NCBI RefSeq assembly: GCF_002335745.1
Contig: NZ_NIST01000001.1
Coordinates: 1,106,300-1,170,299, forward strand
Source of the DNA: Evansella halocellulosilytica
GTDB lineage: Bacteria > Bacillota > Bacilli > Bacillales > Salisediminibacteriaceae
Reading direction: 5' to 3'
DNA length: 64,000 nt
Shown here: piece after piece, positions 24,647-33,764 of the stretch
How the letters are laid out: every line of letters starts with the position of its first letter
Position numbering within the stretch: the stretch's first letter is position 1
Program-made: the position numbers and the translations under genes
Notes under the pieces: generated by a model
The model's input: only the letters and a program-made list of their open reading frames with translations
What the model was told of the DNA's origin: nothing
The model's database searches: none

Positions 24647-24850
24647 TTATTTCACTTCCTTGAGCTTCTTTATTTGATAAAGGACGAATCCTACTAATAA
24701 TCCCCCGGTTGCTAATCCGAGCAGGTGCGGTAAATACGATAGCGGATTTACAGGTTCTCTGAACAAATAATCCGTGATGATAATCGCTGCAACAACACCG
24801 ACTGGAATAAAGACAACTCCCGTTAACATTGGAATGATCCATTTAGGCAC
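24647..24850 (-). CDS. small two-TM membrane protein
   Basis: A 67-residue protein with hydrophobic segments at about residues 4-27 and 40-58 and a basic C-terminus KKLKEVK. The chosen start is GTG 24850, preceded by AAAGGAG with eight bases of spacing. The longer frame to 24904 lacks an SD and would extend into the promoter. No recognisable family. Confidence 0.55.
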   Translation of the reverse strand: MPKWIIPMLTGVVFIPVGVVAAIIITDYLFREPVNPLSYLPHLLGLATGGLLVGFVLYQIKKLKEVK

Positions 24851-25050
24851 GCTCGACACTCCTTTTGCAAATTGTATCACAGTAATTGTACCATAAATAT
24901 CCAATTATTTGAAATCTTAACTACTTACCACAAATGAATGTAGGGATAAATAGTTGTTGGTTTGATCGTATGTTTATACCTCATTCTATTTCAACATCGC
25001 ATGAAGATTGAGCTATTCAGCGATCATGAGTCAAAAGGAAGCCTGTTTTA

Positions 25051-25076
25051 ACAAGGTATAATGATTTCCCCCTTGT
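25051..25076 (+). promoter_or_regulatory. likely activator-dependent promoter of the PTS operon
   Basis: A perfect -10 TATAAT (25057-25062) has no decent -35, and it sits between the arms of an inverted repeat ACAAGG (25051-25056) / CCTTGT (25071-25076). This is what is expected of a promoter needing the CelR/LicR-type activator encoded at 30758. Two cre sites lie downstream. Inferred from layout. Confidence 0.4.
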
Positions 25077-25099
25077 GAAGGAAAAACAATATATTCAGG

Positions 25100-25113
25100 T
25101 GAAAGCGCTTTTA
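25100..25113 (+). promoter_or_regulatory. cre site 1 (CcpA)
   Basis: TGAAAGCGCTTTTA differs from the palindromic cre consensus TGAAAGCGCTTTCA at one base. Its position about 30 bp downstream of the expected transcription start fits a CcpA roadblock on the cellobiose operon. Confidence 0.75.
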
Positions 25114-25134
25114 TTCTAGAATGATCATATAGCA

Positions 25135-25148
25135 TGAAAGCGATTTAA
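25135..25148 (+). promoter_or_regulatory. cre site 2 (CcpA)
   Basis: TGAAAGCGATTTAA, a second cre-like element 35 bp from the first. Tandem cre sites would strengthen carbon catabolite repression. Confidence 0.55.
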
Positions 25149-25189
25149 AAAAGTGAGTGTTCCGATTGATCAGAAAAGCTTTGGCGGAC

Positions 25190-25372
25190 ATTGGATCCAC
25201 TATTACTATCAAAATCCTTAACTAAAGAAGTTTGGAGGACTCAGGTTCCGCTATGGTGTGATGGTGGTAGGTTTATCTCATGAATTTCACCAAATAACGG
25301 ATCTTATGTCCTTCAACACTATAAAAATAGCGTTTTTTGTGACAATAACGGATCCTATGTCCTCGAAGAACA
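25190..25372. repeat. GGACAT/CCGTTAT mosaic repeat, copy 3
   Basis: GGCGGACATTGGATCCAC (about 25193) and GGAGGACTCAGGTTCCGC (about 25230) run forward; ATAACGGATCTTATGTCC (about 25295) and ATAACGGATCCTATGTCC (about 25345) run in reverse. It occupies the 5' leader of the PTS operon, so the transcript could fold into a long stem. Confidence 0.6.
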
Positions 25373-25427
25373 GTTAATCTGAGATAGCGGGATAATCATT
25401 AAAAAATATTTTTAGGAGGAAATAGAG

Positions 25428-25736
25428 ATGAAAAATATTTTATTAGCATGTTCAGCAGGGATGTCAACAAGCTTATTAGTATCAAAAATGAAAGAAGCTG
25501 CAGAGGAAAAAGGAATGGAAGTAAACATTTGGGCAGTTTCTCAAGATAAAGCACCGTCTGAGATGGAGAAAGCCGATGTGTTATTAATTGGTCCACAAAT
25601 GAGATTTATGAAAGCAAAGTTTTCTAAAACAGCAGAAGAAGTAGGGATCCCATTAGATGTCATTGATCCTGTTGCTTACGGTCGTGTAGACGGGGAGGCT
25701 GTTTTGAACAAAGCCTTAGAATTAATGGGAGAATAA
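25428..25736 (+). CDS. celA: PTS lactose/cellobiose IIB component
   Basis: A 102-residue cytosolic IIB protein of the lactose/cellobiose (Lac) family. The phosphorylated cysteine is C8 in [11 protein letters not shown], followed by the P-loop-like region that receives phosphate from IIA. RBS TAGGAGG with good spacing to ATG 25428. First gene of the PTS operon, 22 bp ahead of IIC. Works with CelC (27209) and CelB to import and phosphorylate a beta-glucoside. Confidence 0.92.
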   Translation: MKNILLACSAGMSTSLLVSKMKEAAEEKGMEVNIWAVSQDKAPSEMEKADVLLIGPQMRFMKAKFSKTAEEVGIPLDVIDPVAYGRVDGEAVLNKALELMGE

Positions 25737-25758
25737 CACCGTCCTAGGGGGGATAGTT

Positions 25759-27045
25759 ATGAATAAATTTATGGAGTTTTTAGAGAAAATCTTGCTGCCG
25801 ATTGCAGACAAGTTAAATAATAACCGTTATTTAACAGCTTTACGAGATGGTTTCATGGTGGCGTTACCACTCATTATTTTCGGTTCAATTTTTGTTGTTA
25901 TTGCGAACTTCCCGTTTCTTGACAGGTTGATCGGTGAAGAAGCATTTGCAGCTTACCAAGAGGCGTTAGGGCCAGCATCAGCTGCCACCTTAAGTATAAT
26001 GGGAACCTTTGTCATCATCGGGATTGGATATAACCTGACAAAAAATTATGGTTTAGAAGGTATTTATGGTGGTGTTGTCGCATTTGCAGCATTCCTTATC
26101 TTAACACCACAGATGGTTGACGGCGTTTCTGGCGTTATTCCGACTTCTAGTTTAGGTGCGGAAGGTATGTTCGTCGGAATATTCACTGCCTTTATAGCCG
26201 CAGAGCTATACCGGCTCTTCGTACAAAAGGAATGGACGATTAAAATGCCAGCGGGTGTACCAGACGCTGTATCAAGGTCATTTAGTGCACTCATTCCAAT
26301 TACACTCACATTATCTGTGTTTTTAATTATACGTATTTTATTTAGTTTTACACCATTTGAAACAGTACAAAACTTTATTTATACCGTCATTCAAGAGCCA
26401 TTAACAGTGCTTGGAAGCGGCCTTCCAGCAACGGTCTTTGCCGTATTATTAATTCAAATCTTTTGGTTCTTTGGCTTACACGGGCAAATTATTATCAACT
26501 CTGTATTCGATCCGATTTGGTATGCATTAAACGACCAAAACTTAACGGCATTCCAAGCAGGTACTGAACTGCCAAACGTTGTAACAAAACAGTTCATTGA
26601 TACATTCCTTGTTGGAATGGGTGGATCGGGTATGACGTTAGCCGTCATTATTTTGATCTTTCTTATCGGTCGATCTCGACAGCTTAAAGAGCTAGGAAAA
26701 TTGGGTGCGCCAGCAGGAGCATTCAACGTAAACGAGCCAATTATTTTCGGTTTACCAATCATTATGAACCCGTTAATTATTATTCCTTGGCTGTTAGCGC
26801 CAGTCGTTGTCACAGTGATTACGTATTATTCGATGCTGACAGGGATCGTTCCTCGGCCAGCAGGTATTATCGTCCCATGGACGACACCGCCATTGTTAAG
26901 TGGATTTTTAGCGACAGGTAACCAATGGCAAGGTGCTGCACTACAATTGTTTAACATGTTTGTTGTAGCGGCAATTTGGTGGCCATTCTTGAAAATTTTA
27001 GATAAGAACTATTATGAAAATGAAAATAAAGCTGAAAAGAAATAA
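25759..27045 (+). CDS. celB: PTS cellobiose-type IIC permease
   Basis: A 428-residue integral membrane permease with about ten hydrophobic segments. NVNEPIIFGLPIIMNP, the conserved IIC substrate-binding loop, lies near residues 320-335. The family transports cellobiose, lichenan oligomers or other beta-glucosides. SD AGGGGGGA precedes ATG 25759. The next operon gene, IIA, starts 163 bp later past a GC-rich hairpin. Confidence 0.92.
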   Translation: MNKFMEFLEKILLPIADKLNNNRYLTALRDGFMVALPLIIFGSIFVVIANFPFLDRLIGEEAFAAYQEALGPASAATLSIMGTFVIIGIGYNLTKNYGLEGIYGGVVAFAAFLILTPQMVDGVSGVIPTSSLGAEGMFVGIFTAFIAAELYRLFVQKEWTIKMPAGVPDAVSRSFSALIPITLTLSVFLIIRILFSFTPFETVQNFIYTVIQEPLTVLGSGLPATVFAVLLIQIFWFFGLHGQIIINSVFDPIWYALNDQNLTAFQAGTELPNVVTKQFIDTFLVGMGGSGMTLAVIILIFLIGRSRQLKELGKLGAPAGAFNVNEPIIFGLPIIMNPLIIIPWLLAPVVVTVITYYSMLTGIVPRPAGIIVPWTTPPLLSGFLATGNQWQGAALQLFNMFVVAAIWWPFLKILDKNYYENENKAEKK

Positions 27046-27068
27046 ACGTTAATTGTTAAAAAAGATGT

Positions 27069-27105
27069 GGCCCCAGTAAGCGGTTGTTAATGGGGCCCTT
27101 CTTCC
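27069..27105 (+). terminator. possible intra-operon hairpin between celB and celC
   Basis: GGCCCC (27069-27074) and GGGGCC (27092-27097) can pair across a 17-base loop, followed by a weak CTTCTTCC tract. It may be a partial terminator or stability element that lowers expression of the distal genes. Confidence 0.35.
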
Positions 27106-27208
27106 AGTTTTACATGAACGTATCGAACGTATTTTTATTGGCGATCGCATGATCTTTCTCATAAGCGTTTGATATTTGACTTTAAAGAGACGACAGAGGT
27201 GTTTACTT

Positions 27209-27514
27209 ATGGAAAAAATAACTGAAATTGCCTTTCAAATTATCTTGTATGCAGGGAATGGGAAATCGAGTGCGATGGAAGCCATTCAAGCAGCGAAAGA
27301 AGGGGATTTTGAAGAATCTGATCGATTAATTGAAGAGGCTGGTAAAGAATTAAATGAAGCACACAGCTTCCAAACAAAGCTCCTTCAAGAGGAAGCGAAT
27401 GGTGAAGGAAGTGCGGTCAATGTCATGTTAGTTCATTCACAAGACCATTTAATGACATCAATGACAGTGCGGGATTTAGCAATTGAAATCATTGAAATAT
27501 ATCGCAATAAATAA
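27209..27514 (+). CDS. celC: PTS lactose/cellobiose IIA component
   Basis: A 101-residue IIA protein of the Lac family. VMLVHSQDHLM contains H76 and H80; H76 is the likely site phosphorylated by HPr. ATG 27209 follows AGAGGTG; the longer frame has no SD. Supplies phosphate to CelA. Followed by the GH1 gene 38 bp downstream. Confidence 0.9.
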   Translation: MEKITEIAFQIILYAGNGKSSAMEAIQAAKEGDFEESDRLIEEAGKELNEAHSFQTKLLQEEANGEGSAVNVMLVHSQDHLMTSMTVRDLAIEIIEIYRNK

Positions 27515-27552
27515 ATATCGTCAGATCAATTTTTAATAACGGAGGAGATACG

Positions 27553-28941
27553 ATGACTATAAACTATAAATTCCCGGAAGGTTTTTGGTGGGGAAGTGCA
27601 ACTTCAGCGACACAAATTGAAGGTGCTGCAAATGAAGGCGGTAAAGGGAAAAACATTTGGGATGAATGGTATGCGACTGAACCGAACCGCTTTTTTGAAA
27701 ATGTTGGTCCTGAAAATACGTCTAATTTTTATCACAAATATAAAGAGGACATTCAGCTCATGAAAGAGATCGGCCATAACACGTTTCGAATGTCCATTTC
27801 ATGGGCAAGACTCATTCCAGGAGGAAGAGGGGAAGTGAATCCTGAAGCGGTTGATTTCTACAACCGTGTCATCGATGAGTTAATTGCCAATGACATTGAA
27901 CCATTCGTGAACCTTTTCCACTTTGACATGCCGTTAGAGCTGCAAAATGAAGGTGGATGGGAAAATAGAGAAGTGATCGATGCATTTGTAACCTATGCAA
28001 AAGAAGCGTTCCGTTTATTTGGCGACCGTGTGTCTAAATGGTTTACATTTAATGAACCGATTGTCCCTGTAGAAGGCGGCTACTTGTACGATTTCCATTA
28101 TCCGAATGTCGTTGATGCAAAGCGAGCTGTACAAGTTGCCTATCATACAATGATCGCTCATGCAAAAGCGGTTGAAGCTTTTAGAGAGTTTGATGTCAAG
28201 GATGGTAAAATCGGAATCATCCTAAACTTAACACCTTCATATCCGCGCAGTGAAAATCCAGCGGACTTGAGAGCATCTCGAATTGCTGATTTGTTCTTTA
28301 ATCGCAGTTTTCTCGATCCAGCAGTTCTTGGTGAATATCCGCAAGAGTTGATTGAGATTTTAAGAGAACACGGCCAATTACCTGAGACTGGAAAAGGTGA
28401 TAAAGAGCTATTAAAAGCAAACACTGCAGATATTCTTGGTGTCAACTACTATCAGCCGCGAAGGGTAAAAGCGAAAGAACATTTGCCAAATCCTTATGGT
28501 CCTTTCATGCCTGATTGGTTCTTTGACAATTATGAAATGCCAGGGCGCAAAATGAATAAATATCGTGGCTGGGAAATCTATGAAAAAGGCATTTATGATA
28601 TCATGATTAATTTGAAAGAAAACTACGGCAACATTGAATCATTTATCTCTGAAAATGGAATGGGCGTGCAAGACGAAGGACGCTTTTTACAAGACGGTGA
28701 AATTCAAGATGATTACAGAATTGAATTCATTCAAGAACACTTAAAGTGGCTTCACCGTGCAATCGAAGAAGGGTGTAATGCGAAAGGGTATCATTTATGG
28801 AGCTTTATGGACAACTGGTCTTGGATGAATGCTTATAAAAATCGATACGGGTTTGTCTCTGTCAATATTGAAACACAAGAAAGAACATTGAAGAAAAGTG
28901 CCCATTGGATAAAAGCTGTTTCAGAAAACAATGGATTTTAA
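27553..28941 (+). CDS. GH1 6-phospho-beta-glucosidase
   Basis: A 462-residue family 1 glycosidase. The N-terminus FPEGFWWGSATSATQIEGA is the GH1 signature, E168 in TFNEP is the acid/base and E367 in SENGM the nucleophile. In a PTS locus it should hydrolyse the 6-phospho-beta-glucoside delivered by CelABC. RBS GGAGGAG precedes ATG 27553. Cytosolic. A second, unrelated enzyme for the same kind of substrate (GH4) follows. Confidence 0.9.
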   Translation: MTINYKFPEGFWWGSATSATQIEGAANEGGKGKNIWDEWYATEPNRFFENVGPENTSNFYHKYKEDIQLMKEIGHNTFRMSISWARLIPGGRGEVNPEAVDFYNRVIDELIANDIEPFVNLFHFDMPLELQNEGGWENREVIDAFVTYAKEAFRLFGDRVSKWFTFNEPIVPVEGGYLYDFHYPNVVDAKRAVQVAYHTMIAHAKAVEAFREFDVKDGKIGIILNLTPSYPRSENPADLRASRIADLFFNRSFLDPAVLGEYPQELIEILREHGQLPETGKGDKELLKANTADILGVNYYQPRRVKAKEHLPNPYGPFMPDWFFDNYEMPGRKMNKYRGWEIYEKGIYDIMINLKENYGNIESFISENGMGVQDEGRFLQDGEIQDDYRIEFIQEHLKWLHRAIEEGCNAKGYHLWSFMDNWSWMNAYKNRYGFVSVNIETQERTLKKSAHWIKAVSENNGF

Positions 28942-29045
28942 GCAAAGGCTCTGAATTCGAACAATCATATTCTATTTTCCAAAAGCTTCAATCTTTTAGA
29001 AAATAGACGAAGTAAAAAGTCACCGCTCAGATAGGGGGAAGTTGC

Positions 29046-30365
29046 ATGACTGGAATTAAAATTGTGACGATCGGCGGAGGTTCAAGTTATACACCAGAAC
29101 TAATAGAAGGGTTCATCCAGCGATATGATGAGCTGCCTGTCCGTGAGCTTTGGTTAGTCGATATTCCTGAGGGGAAAGAAAAGCTTGAAACGGTAGGAGC
29201 TCTTGCAAAGCGAATGGTAAAAAAAGCTGGAGTACCAATTGACATCCATTTATCATTGGATCGAAAGGAAGCGTTGCCAGGAGCTGACTTTGTTACGACG
29301 CAAATTCGTGTCGGTCTATTAGAAGCAAGAGCAAAAGATGAAGAAATTCCTCTGAAGTATGGCGTTATTGGTCAAGAAACGAATGGTCCAGGTGGATTGT
29401 TGAAGGGGTTACGCACGATCCCAGTTATATTGGATATATGCAAGGATATCGAACAATTGTGTCCAGATGCATGGCTCATTAACTTTTCAAACCCTGCTGG
29501 AATGGTGACGGAAGCAGTCCTTCGCTACAGCAATATTACGAAAACAGTTGGTCTATGTAATGTCCCGATTGGTATGCATATGGGCGTTGCTGAGCTGCTT
29601 GACGTTGAAGCGGACCGCGTACACATTGATTTTGCTGGGTTAAACCATATGGTCTATGGGTTAGAAGTGTATTTAGATGGTGAAATCGTCACGAATAAAG
29701 TACTAGACTTGCTTTCAAGCGGTGCAGGAATGACGATGAAAAACATCGTAGACCTAGGCTGGGAGAAAGAGTTTATTAAAGCATTGAATGTCTTGCCTTG
29801 TCCATATCATCGATATTATTATCAAACGAGCAAAATGCTTGAACAAGAGCAAGAAGATTTGAAAGAAAAAGGGACACGTGCTAAAGTGGTTCAACAATTA
29901 GAAAGTGAATTGTTTGACTTGTACAGTGATCCGAACTTAGCTATTAAACCGCCGCAATTAGAAGAACGAGGCGGGGCTTATTATAGTGATGCTGCTTGCC
30001 GTTTAATTCATTCGATCTATAATGATAAACGTGATATTCAACCAGTCAACGTTAAAAATAATGGGGCAATTACAGGCATCCCAGCTGATTCAGCTGTTGA
30101 AGTGAACTGTATCATTACAAAAGAGGGTCCGAAACCGATAAATGTTGGGGAGTTACCTGTTGCTGTCAGAGGACTCGTCCAACAGATCAAATCATTTGAA
30201 AGAGTAGCAGCTGAGGCAGCGGTAACTGGCGATTATCATCAAGCATTGCTAGCGATGACGATTAATCCTTTAGTTCCGTCTGATACAGTTGCAAAGGAAA
30301 TCTTGGATGAAATGCTAGAAGTGCATAAAAAAGATCTCCCGCAGTTTTTCGCATCTTCAGTATAA
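29046..30365 (+). CDS. celF: GH4 6-phospho-beta-glucosidase
   Basis: A 439-residue family 4 glycosidase, using NAD+ and Mn2+ in a redox-elimination mechanism. The Rossmann N-terminus is KIVTIGGGSSYTPEL. The motif GLCNVPIG carries the Mn-binding cysteine, and NHMVYG and ERGGAYYSDAA are further GH4 landmarks. ATG 29046 follows ATAGGGGGAAG. Products are glucose-6-phosphate and an aglycone or glucose. It closes the operon and is followed by a strong terminator. Confidence 0.9.
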   Translation: MTGIKIVTIGGGSSYTPELIEGFIQRYDELPVRELWLVDIPEGKEKLETVGALAKRMVKKAGVPIDIHLSLDRKEALPGADFVTTQIRVGLLEARAKDEEIPLKYGVIGQETNGPGGLLKGLRTIPVILDICKDIEQLCPDAWLINFSNPAGMVTEAVLRYSNITKTVGLCNVPIGMHMGVAELLDVEADRVHIDFAGLNHMVYGLEVYLDGEIVTNKVLDLLSSGAGMTMKNIVDLGWEKEFIKALNVLPCPYHRYYYQTSKMLEQEQEDLKEKGTRAKVVQQLESELFDLYSDPNLAIKPPQLEERGGAYYSDAACRLIHSIYNDKRDIQPVNVKNNGAITGIPADSAVEVNCIITKEGPKPINVGELPVAVRGLVQQIKSFERVAAEAAVTGDYHQALLAMTINPLVPSDTVAKEILDEMLEVHKKDLPQFFASSV

Positions 30366-30373
30366 CGATTAGG

Positions 30374-30407
30374 AAGGTTCTGGCTCCGGTTTAGCCAGAA
30401 CCTTTTT
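30374..30407 (+). terminator. rho-independent terminator of the PTS operon
   Basis: AAGGTTCTGGCT (30374-30385) pairs perfectly with AGCCAGAACCTT (30393-30404) around a 7-base loop, ending in TTTTT. It lies 8 bp after the GH4 stop. Confidence 0.9.
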
Positions 30408-30509
30408 CAACAATTTGTTTGAGTTTGAGCAAACTTGTAGTATTGTAAAAATGATCACAATCTCAGATTAAGCGATCATGATGGTCGCCTCTGACTATAT
30501 TTCTCGATT

Positions 30510-30695
30510 TTAGCGGACATAGGAGCCGTTATTTGCATATAAATCGCCATTATTTACGAGCTTCAGGACATCAGATCAGCTATTTTGTGAAAAATACTAA
30601 AAAAAATATTTTATAATCGCATTATAGTGGAATGTGAGTCAGACAAACTCTCATTGTAAGGGTTAAGAGGACAATAGCGGGTCGAATGTCCACCT
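30510..30695. repeat. GGACAT/CCGTTAT mosaic repeat, copy 4
   Basis: AGCGGACATAGGAGCCGTTA (about 30515) and TTCAGGACATCAGATCAGC (about 30562) run forward; a reversed element with GTCGAATGTCC ends near 30692. It fills most of the 392-bp spacer between the PTS operon and celR. Confidence 0.5.
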
Positions 30696-30757
30696 AGTTT
30701 TTACTAAGCTTAGTGTCAAAAGTGTAGAAGCTTAACAGGGTAAGGAGAAGAAGCAAG

Positions 30758-32668
30758 ATGTTAAACTCCCGAATGAAATCGATATTACGTGAATTAATGA
30801 TCGCTGAAACACCATTAACAGGAGCTTATCTCGCAAATGTCAATCAAATTACCGTACGAACGATGAGAGACGATATCAAACATCTTGATAAAATCTTGAA
30901 TGAGCATGGCGCTGAGGTTTCTTCTGTGATGGGCAAGGGATATGAACTTGATATTCAGGATGATCAGAAATTCCGTCAGTTTTTAAAAAGTATTTCTCAT
31001 GATGATTCGGGGGCTGATGTTACCCCGAAGTCACCTGAAGAACGGATATTGTATTTAATCAAGCGGCTTCTATTAAGTGAAGATTATTTGAAGCTTGATG
31101 ATTTAGCAGATGAAATGTATATTAGCAAGCCGACAATTCAAAACGACATGAAGCAGGTCAAAACGATTCTTGATAAGTATGATATTCGTATAGAATCACG
31201 TCCGAATTACGGTTTGAAAGTGACTGGAAACGAATTGAAACTTCGTTTTTGCATGGCTGAACATATATTTAATCGTAACGACCAATGGGGAGATGCTCAA
31301 TTAGCATCAATCTCTCAGAAAACACTAGATGCGATATTAGCGATTATTATGAAGCGAATCAAATCACATCAGATTTCGCTATCCGATATTGCTTTAAATA
31401 ATTTATTAATTCATATTGCGATTGCATATAAGAGGATTGTAAGCGGGCATCATGTCACGTTATACAAAGCAGACATGCAGGAAGTTAGTGAGCAGCGGGA
31501 GTATGAAGTTGCAAAAGAGATCGTTCAGGAAGTTGAAGAGGTCTTCAATGTCGATTTTCCTGAACAAGAAGTAATCTATATTGCCATTCATTTGCTAGGG
31601 ACGAAAATGGTTTCCCAGTCGAATGAGCTTGTTGATCACGTGCTGGACGAGAAGGTTTCGAACTTAGTAACCTCAGCACTTGAGAAAATCGAAAAGGAAT
31701 TGCATTTAGGGGTTAAAAAAGATAAAGAGCTTATATTCGGCTTAACTTTGCATTTGAAGCCGGCTATTAACCGATATAAATATGGTATGAACATTAGAAA
31801 TCCGATGCTCGAAGATATTAAAAAAAATTATCCGTTAGCGTTTGAAGCAGCGATATTAGCAGGACTGGTAATCGAAAAGGAGACCGAAACAAAAATCGAT
31901 GAAAATGAAATCGGGTATCTTGCTCTTCATATCGGTGCAGCGATTGAACGAAGAAAGTTGAAAGCCGCTCCAAATCGATGTTTGATCGTGTGTGCATCTG
32001 GGCTCGGGACGGCTCAATTAATTTATTACAAGTTAAAGTCGCAATTCGGAAGAAATTTAGAAGTCGTCGGCACGACAGAATATTATAAATTAAACCAATA
32101 CGATTTGCATGATATTGATTTTATCGTCAGTTCCATTCCAATTCATGAGACTTTACCAGTTCCAGTAGTCGAGGTAAATGCGATCGTAGGAGAAAGTGAT
32201 TTAGGGAAAATCGAAAAAATTATTATCGATCACCAGGAAGATGTGTATGATTTCTTAAGAAAAGATTTAATGTTTCTTAGAAAACGATTTAAGTCAAAAG
32301 AAGAAGCGTTAGAATTCCTATATGACGAGCTGCTGCAAAGACGTCTTGTAGATGAAGCATTTCTTGATGCTGTATATGAGAGAGAGGCGGTTGCCCCAAC
32401 TTCATTTGGAAATTTAGTAGCGATTCCTCATCCTATTAAACCGCAATCTAATCAGACATTTTTAACGATTTGTACAGTAGAAAAACCGATTATGTGGGAG
32501 GATAAACCCGTCCAATTTATTGGTTTACTATCTGTGGCGAAGGACAGTGAAGAAGACTTACAAGCAATGTATGATCTTTTAGGAAAGATTATTGAAAACA
32601 GCACGATCGTCCAGCATCTAATCAAAGCGAAAACGCACGAAGACTTTATGAAATTGTTAATTCAATAG
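30758..32668 (+). CDS. celR: PRD-containing PTS-controlled activator (LicR/CelR type)
   Basis: A 636-residue activator. Two N-terminal HTH regions (about 1-60 and 95-150), PRD1 with H219 and H278, PRD2 with H332 and H391, a IIB-like domain with C412 (CASGLGTAQL) and a IIA-like domain with H558 (VAIPHPIKP). This is the B. subtilis LicR/CelR architecture. HPr activates it by PRD phosphorylation, and the operon's own EII components inactivate it. It should activate the upstream celA operon. RBS GTAAGGAGA precedes ATG 30758. Confidence 0.92.
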   Translation: MLNSRMKSILRELMIAETPLTGAYLANVNQITVRTMRDDIKHLDKILNEHGAEVSSVMGKGYELDIQDDQKFRQFLKSISHDDSGADVTPKSPEERILYLIKRLLLSEDYLKLDDLADEMYISKPTIQNDMKQVKTILDKYDIRIESRPNYGLKVTGNELKLRFCMAEHIFNRNDQWGDAQLASISQKTLDAILAIIMKRIKSHQISLSDIALNNLLIHIAIAYKRIVSGHHVTLYKADMQEVSEQREYEVAKEIVQEVEEVFNVDFPEQEVIYIAIHLLGTKMVSQSNELVDHVLDEKVSNLVTSALEKIEKELHLGVKKDKELIFGLTLHLKPAINRYKYGMNIRNPMLEDIKKNYPLAFEAAILAGLVIEKETETKIDENEIGYLALHIGAAIERRKLKAAPNRCLIVCASGLGTAQLIYYKLKSQFGRNLEVVGTTEYYKLNQYDLHDIDFIVSSIPIHETLPVPVVEVNAIVGESDLGKIEKIIIDHQEDVYDFLRKDLMFLRKRFKSKEEALEFLYDELLQRRLVDEAFLDAVYEREAVAPTSFGNLVAIPHPIKPQSNQTFLTICTVEKPIMWEDKPVQFIGLLSVAKDSEEDLQAMYDLLGKIIENSTIVQHLIKAKTHEDFMKLLIQ

Positions 32669-32672
32669 GTAG

Positions 32673-32717
32673 AAAAGCTGTCCGCAATCAAGTGTTAGAC
32701 CTAATAGGACAGCTTTT
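32673..32717. terminator. bidirectional terminator after celR
   Basis: AAAAGCTGTCC (32673-32683) pairs perfectly with GGACAGCTTTT (32707-32717), 11 bp with A and T ends, between the convergent celR gene and the gene at 32725. Confidence 0.75.
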
Positions 32718-32724
32718 ACTATTA

Positions 32725-33402
32725 CTAGGGTATGGTCAATAAATCACTTATGAATGGCTTCGACTCTCTCTGTTTTTGTTCTAACATATCGATCCAATCT
32801 TGGTTTTTAATGAAATTTCCTCTATACGTATTCCAATAAACTCTTGTTGTAACTTTAAAATTATCGTTTGTAATATCTCCATATCGGGTGTGTTTCGGTG
32901 GAATTTGGACACCATGAAGATGAGTGATAAGTGCTTCTGTCCAAACATCATTGACCTCTTTCATCCTTTCGAAATAATCTAGCTGCTCCTCATTTAGTTC
33001 TAGGGATTCTCCATTTTCAAAGCTGTTTTTTAATTTCTTTAAATAACGGTCAAACTCTGTTGCCATGAAATAAGGATAAGGATGAATCCGATAGTCAGAA
33101 GTATCGATGACTCCAAGTGTACGGGAGAGATCTGTTATAAATCTTCCAGATTGAGCTATCGAAGAATACTTTGATTGAATGAACTCGATATCTTCTCGTG
33201 ATAATTGTTGATCTCTAATTGCGTCTCTTAACAAATATCCGTTTGTGACAGTCGCCCATGATAACCTTGATACTTCATTAATTAATTCCTGGGATAAATA
33301 CGTTTCGTATTTTTGTTTTTCATTTAGTTGTTGAAAAGCGAATAACAGGACAGCGACAAATGCTACTGCAATTACACTTATCAACACTGTTTTCTTTATC
33401 AT
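32725..33402 (-). CDS. membrane-anchored hypothetical protein
   Basis: A 225-residue protein with one N-terminal TM helix (about residues 5-21) and an extracytoplasmic, mostly helical remainder rich in charged and aromatic residues. GGAG with proper spacing supports ATG 33402; a GTG nine bases upstream is less likely. No family recognised. The soluble domain contains no cysteines, so it has no disulfides. Monocistronic. Confidence 0.55.
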   Translation of the reverse strand: MIKKTVLISVIAVAFVAVLLFAFQQLNEKQKYETYLSQELINEVSRLSWATVTNGYLLRDAIRDQQLSREDIEFIQSKYSSIAQSGRFITDLSRTLGVIDTSDYRIHPYPYFMATEFDRYLKKLKNSFENGESLELNEEQLDYFERMKEVNDVWTEALITHLHGVQIPPKHTRYGDITNDNFKVTTRVYWNTYRGNFIKNQDWIDMLEQKQRESKPFISDLLTIP

Positions 33403-33493
33403 ACAACCCACTCCATATGTATGCTGTTTAAGGGAGAAGTCCAACGGTTCATTAAATCGATGTTAAGCTAAAAGGTAGCATCTAAATGGGGAT

Positions 33494-33745
33494 TTACTTA
33501 AAAGGCCGAAGTTGGAGCATCACATTCAGGTCACTCATTTCACACCACATTTCTTTCATTTTTCCATCTTGAAAACGGATAATCATGATTCCGGTTTCCT
33601 TTACCCGTTGATGCATAGAAGGGATATCGTACCATCCTCCAGCATAGGTCATATACCCTGTGTACCGAACTACTGCTTTATCATCCACTTCTAAATAATC
33701 TTCAATTATCCACTTATCGTTTTCAACGAAGGATCTTTTTTCCAT
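33494..33745 (-). CDS. SnoaL/NTF2-like small protein, short
   Basis: An 83-residue protein whose second half (MIIRFQDGKMKEMWCEMSDLNVML) matches the C-terminal strands and DGK-E-W motif of SnoaL-like cyclase-fold proteins. Full members are about 130 residues with an N-terminal helical part that is lacking here, so this may be a truncated copy. The start at ATG 33745 follows AAAGGA; the longer frame overlaps the preceding broken gene. It lies 19 bp after that gene in the same direction. Confidence 0.5.
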   Translation of the reverse strand: MEKRSFVENDKWIIEDYLEVDDKAVVRYTGYMTYAGGWYDIPSMHQRVKETGIMIIRFQDGKMKEMWCEMSDLNVMLQLRPFK

Positions 33746-33764
33746 TTCACTTTTCCTTTCTAAT

